Shown here one piece after another: positions 26,655-35,336 of a stretch of 54,274 bases of DNA. Source of the stretch: Nocardia otitidiscaviarum NBRC 14405. GTDB lineage: Bacteria; Actinomycetota; Actinomycetes; Mycobacteriales; Mycobacteriaceae. A program made the position numbers and the translations under genes. The stretch lies in contig NZ_BAGD01000275.1 in the NCBI RefSeq assembly GCF_000308635.1, positions 1 through 54,274 of the forward strand, read 5' to 3'. Every line of letters starts with the position of its first letter. The first letter of the stretch is position 1. The notes beneath the pieces are model-generated. The model was given only the letters and a program-made list of their open reading frames with translations. It was not told where the DNA came from and ran no database searches.

Positions 26655-27839
26655 ATGGAGCAGGAGCGGTTCGCCGAGGCGGTGCTGGGGAGTCTGCGGG
26701 CACACGGGGTGACGGACGCGGAGTACCTCGCGGAGGAGTTCTCGATTCGGCACAGCGGTGACCGAATCGTCTATCTGGGCAATATCTTCCGGGAGTGCGC
26801 CGGATACGAGGCGGCCGAGCGCGCCGAGCGGATCGCGCACTTCGTGGCCGCCATGACCAGTTCCGACGAGGCGCCCGAGGACTGGGCGCAGGTGCGGCCG
26901 CTGCTGCGGGCCGTGCTGCGACCGGTCACCTACGGTCTGGACGACTTCGACCGGATGAGCACGCCGCTGAGCCGCCCGGCGTTCCCGTTCGTCAACGAGA
27001 CAGTGGTGGTCGACCTGCCCCGCACCCGGGCCTACGTGACGACGGATATGGTGCGGGACTGGGGTGTCGAACCGGAGGCCGTATTCGCCGCCGCGCGTGA
27101 CAATCTCGCGGAGCTGGCCCGCCCGGGGTCGCCGGAGGAACTGAACCTGCTCCGCTTCATCGACGACGGGGACGCCTACTTCGGCTCCTGGCCGCTGCTG
27201 CCCGGCTGGCTGGCCAGCTACGCCGGGGGCGAGCACCGCCCGGTGGCGTTCATCCCCGACGACCACACCCTGCTCGTGGTGCCCGACGATCCGGACCTGC
27301 TGCCCGCCGTCTTCGAGATGGTGGAACAGCAGTACGGCGAGGCGGCCCGGCCCATCTCACCGCAGGGCTACACCCTCGACGAGTACGGCATGGTGGTGCC
27401 CTACGACCAGGCCGGTCCGGAACCGGCCCCCGAGTACGCGCGGCGGGCCCGCAGCGGCCTGGCGGTGACCGAGTACGGCATCCAGACCCGGATCCTCACC
27501 GCCAAATTCGAGGAGGACCTCGATCTGGAGCCGCTCAGCGATGTCGAGCCGGCCATGGTCGGTGCGGTCATGTTCCAGTCCACCGACGACGGTCCGGTCA
27601 CCTCCACCATCGTGGGCGAGGACGTGGAATACCTGCTGCCCGAAGCCGATTACGTGCACTTCGCGCGCATGGACGCCGACGGCGAGATCGACCTGGTGTG
27701 TACGGTGCCGTTCGATACCGTGGTGCAACTGCTGGGGCTGGTGCCGATTCCGGGACTGCATCCCCCGCGCTTCGAGCTGCGCCGGTGGCCGGACGAGCCG
27801 ACGCTGGCGCGGCTGCACGCGGCGGCGGTGGCGCTGTGA
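26655..27839 (+). CDS. hypothetical protein, acidic and cytoplasmic
   Basis: 394 aa, not recognised with confidence; a distant likeness to DUF1444/YtpQ-type proteins is possible. It has no signal peptide or membrane segment and is rich in Asp and Glu. A C-terminal part from about residue 265 ('YGIQTRILTAKFEEDLDL') could be a second domain. Starts at ATG 26655, 14 bp after the serine hydrolase stop, so it may be in that transcript. It converges on choD with 12 bp between the stops. Confidence 0.7.
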   Translation: MEQERFAEAVLGSLRAHGVTDAEYLAEEFSIRHSGDRIVYLGNIFRECAGYEAAERAERIAHFVAAMTSSDEAPEDWAQVRPLLRAVLRPVTYGLDDFDRMSTPLSRPAFPFVNETVVVDLPRTRAYVTTDMVRDWGVEPEAVFAAARDNLAELARPGSPEELNLLRFIDDGDAYFGSWPLLPGWLASYAGGEHRPVAFIPDDHTLLVVPDDPDLLPAVFEMVEQQYGEAARPISPQGYTLDEYGMVVPYDQAGPEPAPEYARRARSGLAVTEYGIQTRILTAKFEEDLDLEPLSDVEPAMVGAVMFQSTDDGPVTSTIVGEDVEYLLPEADYVHFARMDADGEIDLVCTVPFDTVVQLLGLVPIPGLHPPRFELRRWPDEPTLARLHAAAVAL

Positions 27840-27851
27840 TCGGGGTGATCC

Positions 27852-29597
27852 TCAGGCGCGCTGCGGATCTCCGGTGATCTCCACGATCGGCAGCCGCAGG
27901 GCGGCCGGTGCCGCCGCCGGAACGACCGGATGTGCCGGGGCCACCGGCCGCACCCGCCGATAGGGCGCGCCCGGGGCGGGCCGGGGATCGGCCTCGCCCC
28001 GATTGGGCCACAGCGATACCGCCCGCTCGGCCTGGGCGGTGATGGTGAGCGACGGATTGACGCCCAGATTCGCCGAGATCGTGGAGCCGTCGATCACGTG
28101 CAGGCCCGGATGACCGTAGAGCCGGTGATAGGGGTCCACCACACCGGTTTCGGGGGAATCGCCGATCGCGCAGCCGCCGATGAAATGCCCGGTCATGGGG
28201 ATACCGGCCACCGCGCTCATCGAGCCGGTGGGAATGCCGTCGATCTTGTCGGCCACCCGGCGCGCCACCTCGTGTCCGGCCGGAATCCAGCTCGGATTGG
28301 GTTCGCCCTCACCCTGTCTGGTCGTCATCCGGCGGCCGAACAGCCCGCGCCGCGTGTAGGTGGTGATGGAGTTGTCCACCGACTGCATGACCAGCAGGCC
28401 GATCATCTCCTCCGACCAGCGTCGGGGATTGTGCATGGTGGCGAGATCCCTTGGCCCGCGGCGCATCTCCCGCAGCCACAGCCGCCAGTTCGGCGTGCCG
28501 TCGTCGGAGCCGACCATGGCGGTGACCATGAGCGCCAGCGCGTTGCTGCCCTTGCCGTAACGCACCGGCTCGACATGGGTGTCGGCATCGGGATGGATCG
28601 ACGAGGTGATCGCGACACCGCGGGTGTAGTCCGAGCCCCGGCGACGGGTGCGCACCGACAGCAACTCCTCGGAATTGGTGCGTGACAGATAGCCCAGCCG
28701 CGGTGAGATGCGCGGCAGCGAACCGGAATCGCGCAGCCGGTGCAGCAGCCGCTGGGTGCCGAGCGCCGCGGCGGAGAACACCACCTGCTCGGCCGTGAAC
28801 ACCCGCCGACGCGTGCGCACCCAGCGGCCCGTGCGCACCGTCTCGACGGCGTAGCCGCCGGTCTCCAACGGCCGCACATCGACCACCGTGGTGAGCGGAT
28901 GCACCGCCGCACCGGCGGCCTCGGCGAGGTACAGGTAGTTCTTCACGAGGGTGTTCTTGGCATTGTGGCGACAGCCGGTCATGCATTCGCCGCAGTGGGT
29001 GCAGGTGCGGCGGGTCGGGCCGACGTCGCCGAAGAACGGGTCGGGCACATCGGTGCCCGGCCGGATTCCCTTGCCGCCGAACAGCACTCCCACCGGTGTC
29101 GAACGGTAGGTGTCGCCCACGCCCATCTCCTCGGCGACCTCGCGCAGCACCCGGTCGGTAGGCGTGGTGGCCGGGTTGACGGTGACGCCCAGCATGCGTT
29201 TGGCCTGGTCGTAGTGCGGTGCCAGTTCATCGCGCCAGTCGGTGATGTGCGCCCACTGCCGGTCGGCGTAGAAGGCGGCGGGCGGCTCGTACAGGGTGTT
29301 CGCGTACACCAGCGAACCACCGCCGACGCCCGCCCCCGCCATGATGAAGGTGTTCTTCAACAGGGTCAGCCGCTGGATGCCGTAGCAACCGAGTTTCGGG
29401 GCCCACAGGAATCGGCGCAGCCGCCAGGAGGTGCGGGCGAATTCGTCGTCGGCGAAGCGTCGCCCGGCCTCCAGTACGCCGACCCGGTACCCCTTCTCGG
29501 TCAGCCGCAGCGCGGTGACGCTGCCACCGAACCCCGAACCGATCACGAGTACGTCGTAGTCGAAACCCTTGCCGTCACCCATGCCGTCGAGATCCAC
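27852..29597 (-). CDS. choD: GMC oxidoreductase, ChoD-type (putative cholesterol oxidase)
   Basis: 581 aa FAD enzyme. Nucleotide motif 'VLVIGSGFGGSVTALRL' lies near residues 16-32, and a Cys cluster 'CTHCGECMTGCRH' lies near residue 200. The C-terminal 'HVIDGSTISANLGVNPSLTI' is the GMC flavin signature. Length, Cys cluster and the start resemble mycobacterial ChoD (Rv3409c, 578 aa), long annotated as cholesterol oxidase though its true substrate has been doubted. GTG 29597 has AAAGG upstream; an in-frame ATG 15 nt later is the alternative. Confidence 0.85.
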   Translation of the reverse strand: MDLDGMGDGKGFDYDVLVIGSGFGGSVTALRLTEKGYRVGVLEAGRRFADDEFARTSWRLRRFLWAPKLGCYGIQRLTLLKNTFIMAGAGVGGGSLVYANTLYEPPAAFYADRQWAHITDWRDELAPHYDQAKRMLGVTVNPATTPTDRVLREVAEEMGVGDTYRSTPVGVLFGGKGIRPGTDVPDPFFGDVGPTRRTCTHCGECMTGCRHNAKNTLVKNYLYLAEAAGAAVHPLTTVVDVRPLETGGYAVETVRTGRWVRTRRRVFTAEQVVFSAAALGTQRLLHRLRDSGSLPRISPRLGYLSRTNSEELLSVRTRRRGSDYTRGVAITSSIHPDADTHVEPVRYGKGSNALALMVTAMVGSDDGTPNWRLWLREMRRGPRDLATMHNPRRWSEEMIGLLVMQSVDNSITTYTRRGLFGRRMTTRQGEGEPNPSWIPAGHEVARRVADKIDGIPTGSMSAVAGIPMTGHFIGGCAIGDSPETGVVDPYHRLYGHPGLHVIDGSTISANLGVNPSLTITAQAERAVSLWPNRGEADPRPAPGAPYRRVRPVAPAHPVVPAAAPAALRLPIVEITGDPQRA

Positions 29598-29724
29598 GCT
29601 GCCCGCACCTTTCGCCGTCGCTGCCGATTCGCTCCACCGTAGGAGCGGTCACGGCCGCGACGGGACACAGCTGCGGTCAGGAAATCGGTACTTTCGGCCA
29701 GGCGGGTGGCGGCGCCGTGGTCGA

Positions 29725-30783
29725 CTACCGGCGGCGCGAGGTGGTGCGGCCGCGCGCCGAACCCGCGATCCGTTCGCCGCGGCGGCGGGTGCGGGCCGTC
29801 CACTCCGCGCCCCGGCCCTTGGCCGCGTCGGCGGCCTCGGGCCCGCGCTGGCGGGCGATTTCGGCCAGGTGCGCGCTGCGCTCGCGGGCGGTCTCGGCCC
29901 ATTCCGGTCCGCGTTCGCGGGCGACCTCGGCGAGGTGCGCGCTGCGTTCGCGGGCGGCACCGGCGTACTCGGGTCCGCGTTCGCGGGCGATTTCGGCCAG
30001 GTGGCTGCCGCGTTCCCGGGCGGCCTCGGCCAGTTCGGGTCCGCGTTCGCGGGCGATCTCGGCCAGGTGCGCGCTGCGTTCGCGGGCGATCTCGGCGATT
30101 TCGGTGCCGCGTTCGCGGGCGGTCTCGGCCCATTCCGGTCCGCGTTCGCGCGCGACCTCGGCCAACTCCTGGCCACGCTCCTTGGCGGTCCCGGCCACCT
30201 CCGCCCCCTTCGAGGCCGCCACCTCGGCGACGTGGCGGGCGCGAACGGCGGTGTCGTGCAGGCGGTCTCGCACGGCCGGACCGGCGTGGTCACTCGCGCC
30301 CAGCGGCAGGGCGGCCGAGACGGCGGCGGCCGTGCGCTGGGCGGCCCGGCGGCCGCGCCAGCCCAGCGACGGCCTGCCCTCGGTATCGGCGCTGGCGATG
30401 AGCAGGCCGCCGAGCAGGCTCATATCCTTGAAGAACGCGGTCCGCTTGGCCGCCTTGCGGGTGGGATCGGTCTCCTGCCAGAAATCCTGATTCGTCACCG
30501 CCGATGGCACCACGGTCATCGCGAGCATCAGCGAGGCGAGTCGCGGCACCTTGCCCGTGGCGAGTAGCACCCCGCCAGCTATCTGCGCGCCGGCATTGAT
30601 TTTCACCAATGTGGCCGGATCGGCGGGCAGTTTCTCGGCGACCCCGGCGAACCGGGATTCACGCTGCTGCTCCAGGAGGGTGTTGGCCGCCTTCACCCGT
30701 TCGTCCGGGTGCATGAGCGTGTCGGCCCCATCCGCGAGAAAGGCGGAGGCCAGCAGCGGCCGGGCAAGTCGTCGTAGCAACAT
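29725..30783 (-). CDS. DoxX-family membrane protein with an 11-residue repeat tail
   Basis: 352 aa. Residues 1-140 are a DoxX-like four-helix membrane domain ('LLASAFLADGADTLMHP', 'GAQIAGGVLLATGKVPRLA'). From about residue 184 to the end runs an 11-residue repeat of the form A-R-E-R-G-P-E-L-A-E-I, about 14 copies. It is strongly charged and predicted to form a long amphipathic helix, like hendecad repeats of LEA-type or lipid-surface-binding proteins. ATG 30783 has AAGGGG 7 nt upstream and is preferred over TTG 30786. The function of the tail is unknown; membrane-surface or envelope binding is an inference. Confidence 0.82.
   Translation of the reverse strand: MLLRRLARPLLASAFLADGADTLMHPDERVKAANTLLEQQRESRFAGVAEKLPADPATLVKINAGAQIAGGVLLATGKVPRLASLMLAMTVVPSAVTNQDFWQETDPTRKAAKRTAFFKDMSLLGGLLIASADTEGRPSLGWRGRRAAQRTAAAVSAALPLGASDHAGPAVRDRLHDTAVRARHVAEVAASKGAEVAGTAKERGQELAEVARERGPEWAETARERGTEIAEIARERSAHLAEIARERGPELAEAARERGSHLAEIARERGPEYAGAARERSAHLAEVARERGPEWAETARERSAHLAEIARQRGPEAADAAKGRGAEWTARTRRRGERIAGSARGRTTSRRR
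29740..30234 (-). repeat. 33-bp coding tandem repeat in doxX
   Basis: About 14 in-frame copies of a 33-bp unit encode the hendecad A-R-E-R-(G/S)-(P/A/T)-(E/H)-(L/W/I)-A-E-(I/A/T/V). The central copies are near-identical; the flanking ones have drifted (KERGQELAEV, RQRGPEAADA). Copy number is likely to vary between strains. Confidence 0.85.
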
Positions 30784-30902
30784 CAACGGGCCCCTTGCTT
30801 CGGAAATAGGTCACTTTGTCGGTGGGTATCTCCTGCGCCGGAATTCAAACGTACCGGCGGGCAACGCTGTAGCTACCGAGTATAGGGAGGATCGGGCGCG
30901 GA

Positions 30903-31520
30903 TCAGACGTCGAGGCCGTCCTGCAGCGTGGCGATGGCCCCGTCCAGGGTTTCGTGGAGAGCGGACAGCGAGCGGTCGGTGTTCACCACCCAGTGGTCGA
31001 GTCCGACGCCCAGGGCGGCGAAGCAGGCCGCGGCGGCGACCTGGGTGCGCAGATCGGCCTCGACCAGTCCGGCGCGGCGGGCGAAGTGCTCGGCGAGGAC
31101 GTGGCGGCGCAGCACCGCCCCGGTGAAATTCTCCTGTCGCAGTTCGGGATTGGTGATCAGCACCTGGCGGGCGCGGCGGACGGTGGCGGCCTGTTCGCGT
31201 CGCTGTTCGGCATCCGGTTCGTGGACGAGCAGTTCGCGCAGCGCGCCGCGCAGCGCGGTGGGCGCGGACTCCTCGGGCGGTCGCCGGTCCATGGCCGCGA
31301 GCAGGAAGGCGACGAGATCCTCCTCATGGCCGAACACCACGGCCGCCTTGGACGGGAAGTGGCGGTGGAAGGTGCGACGCGAGACCCGCACCGCGTCGGC
31401 GATCTGCTGCACGGTGGTCTGCTCGTACCCCTGTCGCTCGAACAGCCGCAGCGCGGCGTCCATGAGTTCCCGGCGCACGCGGGCCTTCTCCTGCTCGCGC
31501 AGTCCGACCGATTCCGGCAT
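30903..31520 (-). CDS. TetR-family regulator
   Basis: 205 aa. Typical N-terminal HTH 'TTVQQIADAVRVSRRTFHRHF' at about residues 34-54. The ATG at 31520 is chosen over the upstream in-frame TTG at 31541 because GAAGGG precedes it at good distance. It is divergent from a secreted lipase gene. The space between holds two copies of a TGTCnCAC..GTGAC palindrome, the probable operators for autoregulation and lipase control. Confidence 0.87.
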   Translation of the reverse strand: MPESVGLREQEKARVRRELMDAALRLFERQGYEQTTVQQIADAVRVSRRTFHRHFPSKAAVVFGHEEDLVAFLLAAMDRRPPEESAPTALRGALRELLVHEPDAEQRREQAATVRRARQVLITNPELRQENFTGAVLRRHVLAEHFARRAGLVEADLRTQVAAAACFAALGVGLDHWVVNTDRSLSALHETLDGAIATLQDGLDV

Positions 31521-31555
31521 GTCCCGCCCTTCGTTGTCCAACCCACACTATTTGA

Positions 31556-31609
31556 TGTCACACCGTGACACTTTTCCGGTTAATCTGATCGAAGTGTCTC
31601 ACTGTGACG
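31556..31609. promoter_or_regulatory. paired TetR operators between regulator and lipase
   Basis: Perfect 6-3-6 palindrome TGTCACACCGTGACA (31556-31570) and a second imperfect copy TGTCTCACTGTGACG (31595-31609), 12 of 15 positions equal and 39 bp apart. They lie between the divergent TetR and lipase starts, the expected place for this regulator to act. Confidence 0.7.
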
Positions 31610-31639
31610 CCATTTGCTCACCGATGCGAGAGGGCCGCG

Positions 31640-32779
31640 ATGACGCGACGCGCAATACTCACCCTGGTTTCGACGGCGATAGTGGCGAGCGCGCCGCTCG
31701 CGGGCAGCGCGGCGGCCGATCCGCCGAGCGCGGCGCACACCTCCGCACCGGGCACCGTCGTCAGCGACGCGGCCCTGCCCGCCGAACTGTGGATCCCCGG
31801 TACCGGATCGGCCCGTCGGCTGACCTACTGGACCCAGGACTCCGCGGGCGCGCCCGCCCTGTCCACCGGCGCGATCTTCGTCCCCGCCGGAACGCCGCCG
31901 CCCGGCGGCTGGCCCGTGCTCTCGTGGGAACACGGCACGGTGGGCGTGGGCGACGCCTGCGCGCCCTCGACCGCGGGCCGCTCCCAGCGCGACCTGGACT
32001 ACCTCGGCACCTGGATGGACCAGGGCTACGCCGTGGTCGCCACCGACTACATCGGACTCGGCACCCCGGGCGGACACGCCTACCTGGACGGTCGCGCCGA
32101 GGCCAACGCCGCCATCGACATGGTGCGCGCGGCCCGCGCGGTCGATGCCTCGCTGGCCGCCAAGTGGGTGGCCATCGGGCAGTCCCAGGGCGGCGGCGCG
32201 ACCGTCTTCACCGCCGCGCAGGCCACCCGCTACGCACCCGAACTCGACTACCGCGGCGCGGTGGCGACGGGTCCGGCCTCCAATGTGGCCGAGGTCTTCG
32301 GCCTGCTCGGCCCGGACAGCGTGCCCGTCCGGTCCGCCGCCCTGACGGCCTACGGCACCTATGTGTTCAACGGTCTGCGCACGGCGCTGCCCGATCTGGA
32401 TCTGGACAGCTACCTGTCGCCGCTCGGCGAGGAGCTGGTGGCCGCCGCCGAAACCCTGTGCTACGCGCCCATGACCCAGCGCGCGGCCGGAGTGGCGCTC
32501 GGCGAACTGCTGGCGCGGCCGCTCGCCGAGGGCGATCTCATCGCACGGGCGCGCACCGTGCTCGACGTGCCCATGTCCGGATACGACCGCCCGCTGTTCA
32601 TCGGACAGGGCACCAACGACACCGATGTGCCGATTCCGTTGACCACCAAGCTCATCGCCGATCTGGAAGCGCACGGCGTGCGTCCCGAGGTGCACATCTA
32701 CCCCGGTAAGGACCACAGCGCGACCATGGCGGCATCGCTGCCGGACAGCATGCCGTTCGTGGCCCGGCTCTTCGCCTGA
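31640..32779 (+). CDS. secreted lipase/esterase (LIP-type alpha/beta hydrolase)
   Basis: 379 aa. A signal peptide with Arg-rich start and cleavage near 'GSAAADP' indicates export. The nucleophile is Ser182 in 'GQSQGGG', 'GQGTNDTDVP' holds the likely acid and 'GKDHSAT' the likely His. The family resembles fungal/actinobacterial secretory lipases acting on acyl esters. ATG 31640 fits the signal peptide start and has GAGAGGG upstream. Probably regulated by the divergent TetR protein through the paired palindromes. Confidence 0.86.
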   Translation: MTRRAILTLVSTAIVASAPLAGSAAADPPSAAHTSAPGTVVSDAALPAELWIPGTGSARRLTYWTQDSAGAPALSTGAIFVPAGTPPPGGWPVLSWEHGTVGVGDACAPSTAGRSQRDLDYLGTWMDQGYAVVATDYIGLGTPGGHAYLDGRAEANAAIDMVRAARAVDASLAAKWVAIGQSQGGGATVFTAAQATRYAPELDYRGAVATGPASNVAEVFGLLGPDSVPVRSAALTAYGTYVFNGLRTALPDLDLDSYLSPLGEELVAAAETLCYAPMTQRAAGVALGELLARPLAEGDLIARARTVLDVPMSGYDRPLFIGQGTNDTDVPIPLTTKLIADLEAHGVRPEVHIYPGKDHSATMAASLPDSMPFVARLFA

Positions 32780-32806
32780 GCCGGATCGGTCGCCGGTCGC
32801 GCCGGT

Positions 32807-33703
32807 TCAGCGGCTGACGGCGGTCTCGGATGTCACATGCGACAGCTTCTCGGGATTGCGCACGATGTAGAGCCCGGTGACGAGACCGTCGTCGATCCGC
32901 ACGGCCACGATGCCGTCGATCGCGCCGTCGATCCGCACGACCAGGGCCGGGAAGCCATTGGCCTGCACCGGCTCGACCGTCAGCGTCCCGCCGTGCCGGT
33001 CCAGACCACCGGCCAGCAGGCGGCCCACCCGGTGCGCGCCCACCACGGGTCGGGTGATGGCCTGCTTGATGCCGCCGCCGTCGCCCAGCATCACCACGTC
33101 CGGGGCGAGAATGTCGAGCAGGCGGCGCAGGTCGCCCGTTTCCACCGCGACCTGGAAGGCGTCCAGCGCGTGCCGGGTCTCGGCGGGGGAGACCACCCCG
33201 CGCGGGCGGCGCGCGGCCACATGCGCCCGCGCCCGGTGCGCGATCTGACGCACCGCGGCCGGGGTCTTGTCCACGGCGGCGGCGATCTCGTCGTAGCCCA
33301 GGTCGAAGACGTCGCGCAGGACGAAGACCGCGCGCTCGGTGGGCGCGAGGGTCTCCAGCACCAGCAGCATGGCCATCGAGACGCTCTCCGCCAATTCGAC
33401 GTCCTCGGCGACATCGGGTGAGGTGAGCAGCGGTTCGGGCAGCCACGGGCCGACATAGGACTCCCGGCGGCGGCCCAGCGTGCGCAGTCGGGTGAGCGCC
33501 TGGCGGGTGGCGATCCGTACCAGGTAGGCGCGTTCGTCGCGCACGGCGTCCAGGTCGACGCCCGTCCACCGCAGCCAGGTCTCCTGCAATACGTCCTCGG
33601 CGTCGGCGGCCGAACCGAGTATCTCGTAGGCGACGGTGAAGAGCAGGTTGCGGTGGGTGACGAATGCCGCGGTGGCCGCATCCGTGCCGTCGGCCTCGTG
33701 CAT
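32807..33703 (-). CDS. ECF41-type RNA polymerase sigma factor with SnoaL-like C-terminus
   Basis: 298 aa. Sigma region 2 lies near residues 12-80 ('LLFTVAYEILGSAADAEDVLQETWLRW') and region 4 near 120-170 ('DEIAAAVDKTPAAVRQIAHRARAHV'). The C-terminal part (about 185-290) is a SnoaL/NTF2-like domain. This layout defines the ECF41 group (SigJ-like), in which the extra domain takes the place of a separate anti-sigma factor. ATG 33703 follows CAGGAG. A TGTCACA-N16-TGTC element upstream fits autoregulation. Confidence 0.9.
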   Translation of the reverse strand: MHEADGTDAATAAFVTHRNLLFTVAYEILGSAADAEDVLQETWLRWTGVDLDAVRDERAYLVRIATRQALTRLRTLGRRRESYVGPWLPEPLLTSPDVAEDVELAESVSMAMLLVLETLAPTERAVFVLRDVFDLGYDEIAAAVDKTPAAVRQIAHRARAHVAARRPRGVVSPAETRHALDAFQVAVETGDLRRLLDILAPDVVMLGDGGGIKQAITRPVVGAHRVGRLLAGGLDRHGGTLTVEPVQANGFPALVVRIDGAIDGIVAVRIDDGLVTGLYIVRNPEKLSHVTSETAVSR

Positions 33704-33745
33704 GGGTGACTCCTGTCCGTGTCCTCGACCGTATGTCACACACCA

Positions 33746-33772
33746 GACACCGCGGCCGCCGCGCATGTGACA
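33746..33772 (-). promoter_or_regulatory. candidate ECF41-dependent autoregulated promoter
   Basis: On the minus strand TGTCACA (33766-33772) is followed after 16 bp by TGTC (33746-33749). The known ECF41 promoter pattern is TGTCACA, about 16 bp, then CGTC, so this differs in one base of the -10 element. It would give a leader of roughly 35-40 nt before the sigma factor ATG. Confidence 0.5.
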
Positions 33773-33788
33773 CACCGGGGCCGTGATC

Positions 33789-33933
33789 GCCGCCACGCCT
33801 CGCGGCCCTCGGGCACAGTTGGCCGCCGCGCTTCGCGGCGTTCAGGCGGAGATTGCCGCCGCGCTTCGCGGCGTTCGGGCGGAGATTGCCGGGGCGTTCG
33901 GGCGGAGATTGCTGCGGCGCTCGGGCGGAGATC
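33789..33933. repeat. 33-bp and 23-bp intergenic tandem repeats
   Basis: Between the sigma factor and the small DoxX gene (33704-34034, no gene): three 33-bp units begin GCCGCC. Units 33822-33854 and 33855-33887 differ at one base, and 33789-33821 is a weaker copy. Two shortened 23-bp units follow (33888-33910, 33911-33933), each ending TCGGGCGGAGAT. The rest of this 331-bp stretch holds the sigma promoter; nothing else was seen. Confidence 0.8.
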
Positions 33934-34034
33934 GCCCCCACAGCTCACGGCGCACGAGCGGGACGGCCCGTCCGGTCTCGGTGCACCCGTCGTCCGGTCG
34001 CCAGGGGGCCGGGATCGCACGGTCGGCCGACCGG

Positions 34035-34427
34035 CTAGCCGGTGCGCGCCACCTTCACCGCTTCGGTCACCAGCGGCACCTGGAGCGGAAGGCGCAGCAG
34101 GACGCCGGCTTTGAGCGGCAGCGCACGTTCGGGATCGCGGTACCAGTCGGCGGCCATCCGGACGTTCGCCGGGAAGACGGCGACGAAGAGCAGGGCCGCG
34201 AGCGCACCGCCGGTGCGGCGGGTGCGGGGTGTCGCGAGCAACCCGGCGATCCCGAGTTCGGCGACCCCGGAGGCATAGGTGTAGGTCCGCGCGCTGCCGG
34301 GCAGCGACCGCGGGACGATGGCGTCGAAGAACCTGGGGGCGAGGAAGTGCATGGTGCCGGCCACGCCCAGGAGTACCGTCAGACGTAGGGAAGCGGCCGA
34401 GGCCGCCCGCGCGCGAGAATGTGACAC
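34035..34427 (-). CDS. small DoxX-family membrane protein
   Basis: 130 aa, four hydrophobic helices with 'LLGVAGTMHFLAPRFFDAIV' at the start and 'NVRMAADWYRDPERALPLK' near the end, as in DoxX/DoxD-like proteins. GTG 34427 is chosen because AGGG lies 9 nt before it; another GTG lies 9 nt upstream. The sigma factor gene lies downstream on the same strand after the repeat-rich spacer. The role is unknown; DoxX proteins in mycobacteria take part in redox and membrane stress responses. Confidence 0.75.
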   Translation of the reverse strand: MSHSRARAASAASLRLTVLLGVAGTMHFLAPRFFDAIVPRSLPGSARTYTYASGVAELGIAGLLATPRTRRTGGALAALLFVAVFPANVRMAADWYRDPERALPLKAGVLLRLPLQVPLVTEAVKVARTG

Positions 34428-34604
34428 ATGCGACACCCTGCCATACCGGCTGCTCGGTAGGGGTAGCGGCGGGAGTTCGCCACAGGTTCGGCGGTGTCCG
34501 AGTTTGACGGAGGTGGACCCGGGTACTCCACTTTGTCGGGACTGTCCGAACGAACTAGAGGTGTGCGTGGTGGACGCGAAGCCGCGTCCGGCTGGGATTG
34601 GGAT

Positions 34605-35336
34605 ATGAGTGCGAACCTGATGATCGTGGAGGATGACGACCGCGTTCGCGTGGCCCTGCGGTTGGCCATGGAGGATGAGGGCTATGACGTCGCTGAGGCG
34701 GAGGAGGCGGAGGTCGCGCTCAGGCAGCTGCGTGACAACGGAGCACCCGATTTCATGATCGTGGATCTGATGCTGGGCGGTATGGACGGCTTCACCTGCA
34801 TCCGCGAGATCCGCCGCGACCACGACGTCCCCATCATCGTGGTCAGTGCCCGCGACGACACCCACGACGTGGTGGCCGCGCTGGAGGCGGGCGCCGACGA
34901 CTTCGTCACCAAGCCGTTCGAGGTCAAGGAGATCACCGCGCGCATGCGCGCCGTGGCCCGGCGCGCGCGGTTCGCCGAACAGGCTGCCGCGGAAGAGGAT
35001 CCGGATTCCGAGCTGGGCACCATGGTGCTCGACGAGCAGGCCGGCAACCCGCTCGTGCTCTCCACCGAGAGCGGGATCGTGCGCCGTGGTGACGAGGAGA
35101 TCCACCTCACGCTCACCGAGTACCGGCTACTGTGCGAACTCGCCGGCTCGGCCGGGCGGGTGCTCAGTCGCGGCACCCTGCTGGAACGGGTGTGGGATCG
35201 CGGCTTCTTCGGCGATGAGCGCATCGTCGACGTGCACATCCGGCGACTGCGCACCAAGATCGAGCGGGATGCCTCGGATCCGCAACTCATCGTGACCGTT
35301 CGAGGGCTGGGGTACCGACTCGACGTCCAGCGGTGA
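34605..35336 (+). CDS. OmpR-family response regulator
   Basis: 243 aa. The receiver domain has phosphoacceptor Asp54 in 'MIVDLMLGGMDG' and the switch Lys in 'FVTKPFEV'. A winged-helix DNA-binding domain ends in 'VRGLGYRLDVQR'. It resembles CseB-type regulators of actinobacteria. ATG 34605 is the only start that leaves a normal N-terminus. The next gene, a kinase, overlaps by GTGA, so the pair is coupled. It lies upstream of ectABCD in the same direction, but no direct evidence links them. Confidence 0.88.
   Translation: MSANLMIVEDDDRVRVALRLAMEDEGYDVAEAEEAEVALRQLRDNGAPDFMIVDLMLGGMDGFTCIREIRRDHDVPIIVVSARDDTHDVVAALEAGADDFVTKPFEVKEITARMRAVARRARFAEQAAAEEDPDSELGTMVLDEQAGNPLVLSTESGIVRRGDEEIHLTLTEYRLLCELAGSAGRVLSRGTLLERVWDRGFFGDERIVDVHIRRLRTKIERDASDPQLIVTVRGLGYRLDVQR

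Noticed and set aside
32829..32844. TGTCACA-like motif in the 3' end of the sigma factor gene
   Set aside because: It lies inside coding sequence (Leu-Ser-His-Val-Thr-Ser) with no CGTC at the right distance and no gene start nearby.
34419..34436. TGTCACA at the start of the small doxX gene as an ECF41 target promoter
   Set aside because: The motif overlaps the probable start codons and no CGTC follows after 16 bp, so it is better explained as coding sequence.
34533..34561. TTGTCG-N17-TAGAGG as promoter of the response regulator
   Set aside because: Spacing fits but the -10 matches only half the consensus; too weak to list as a feature.
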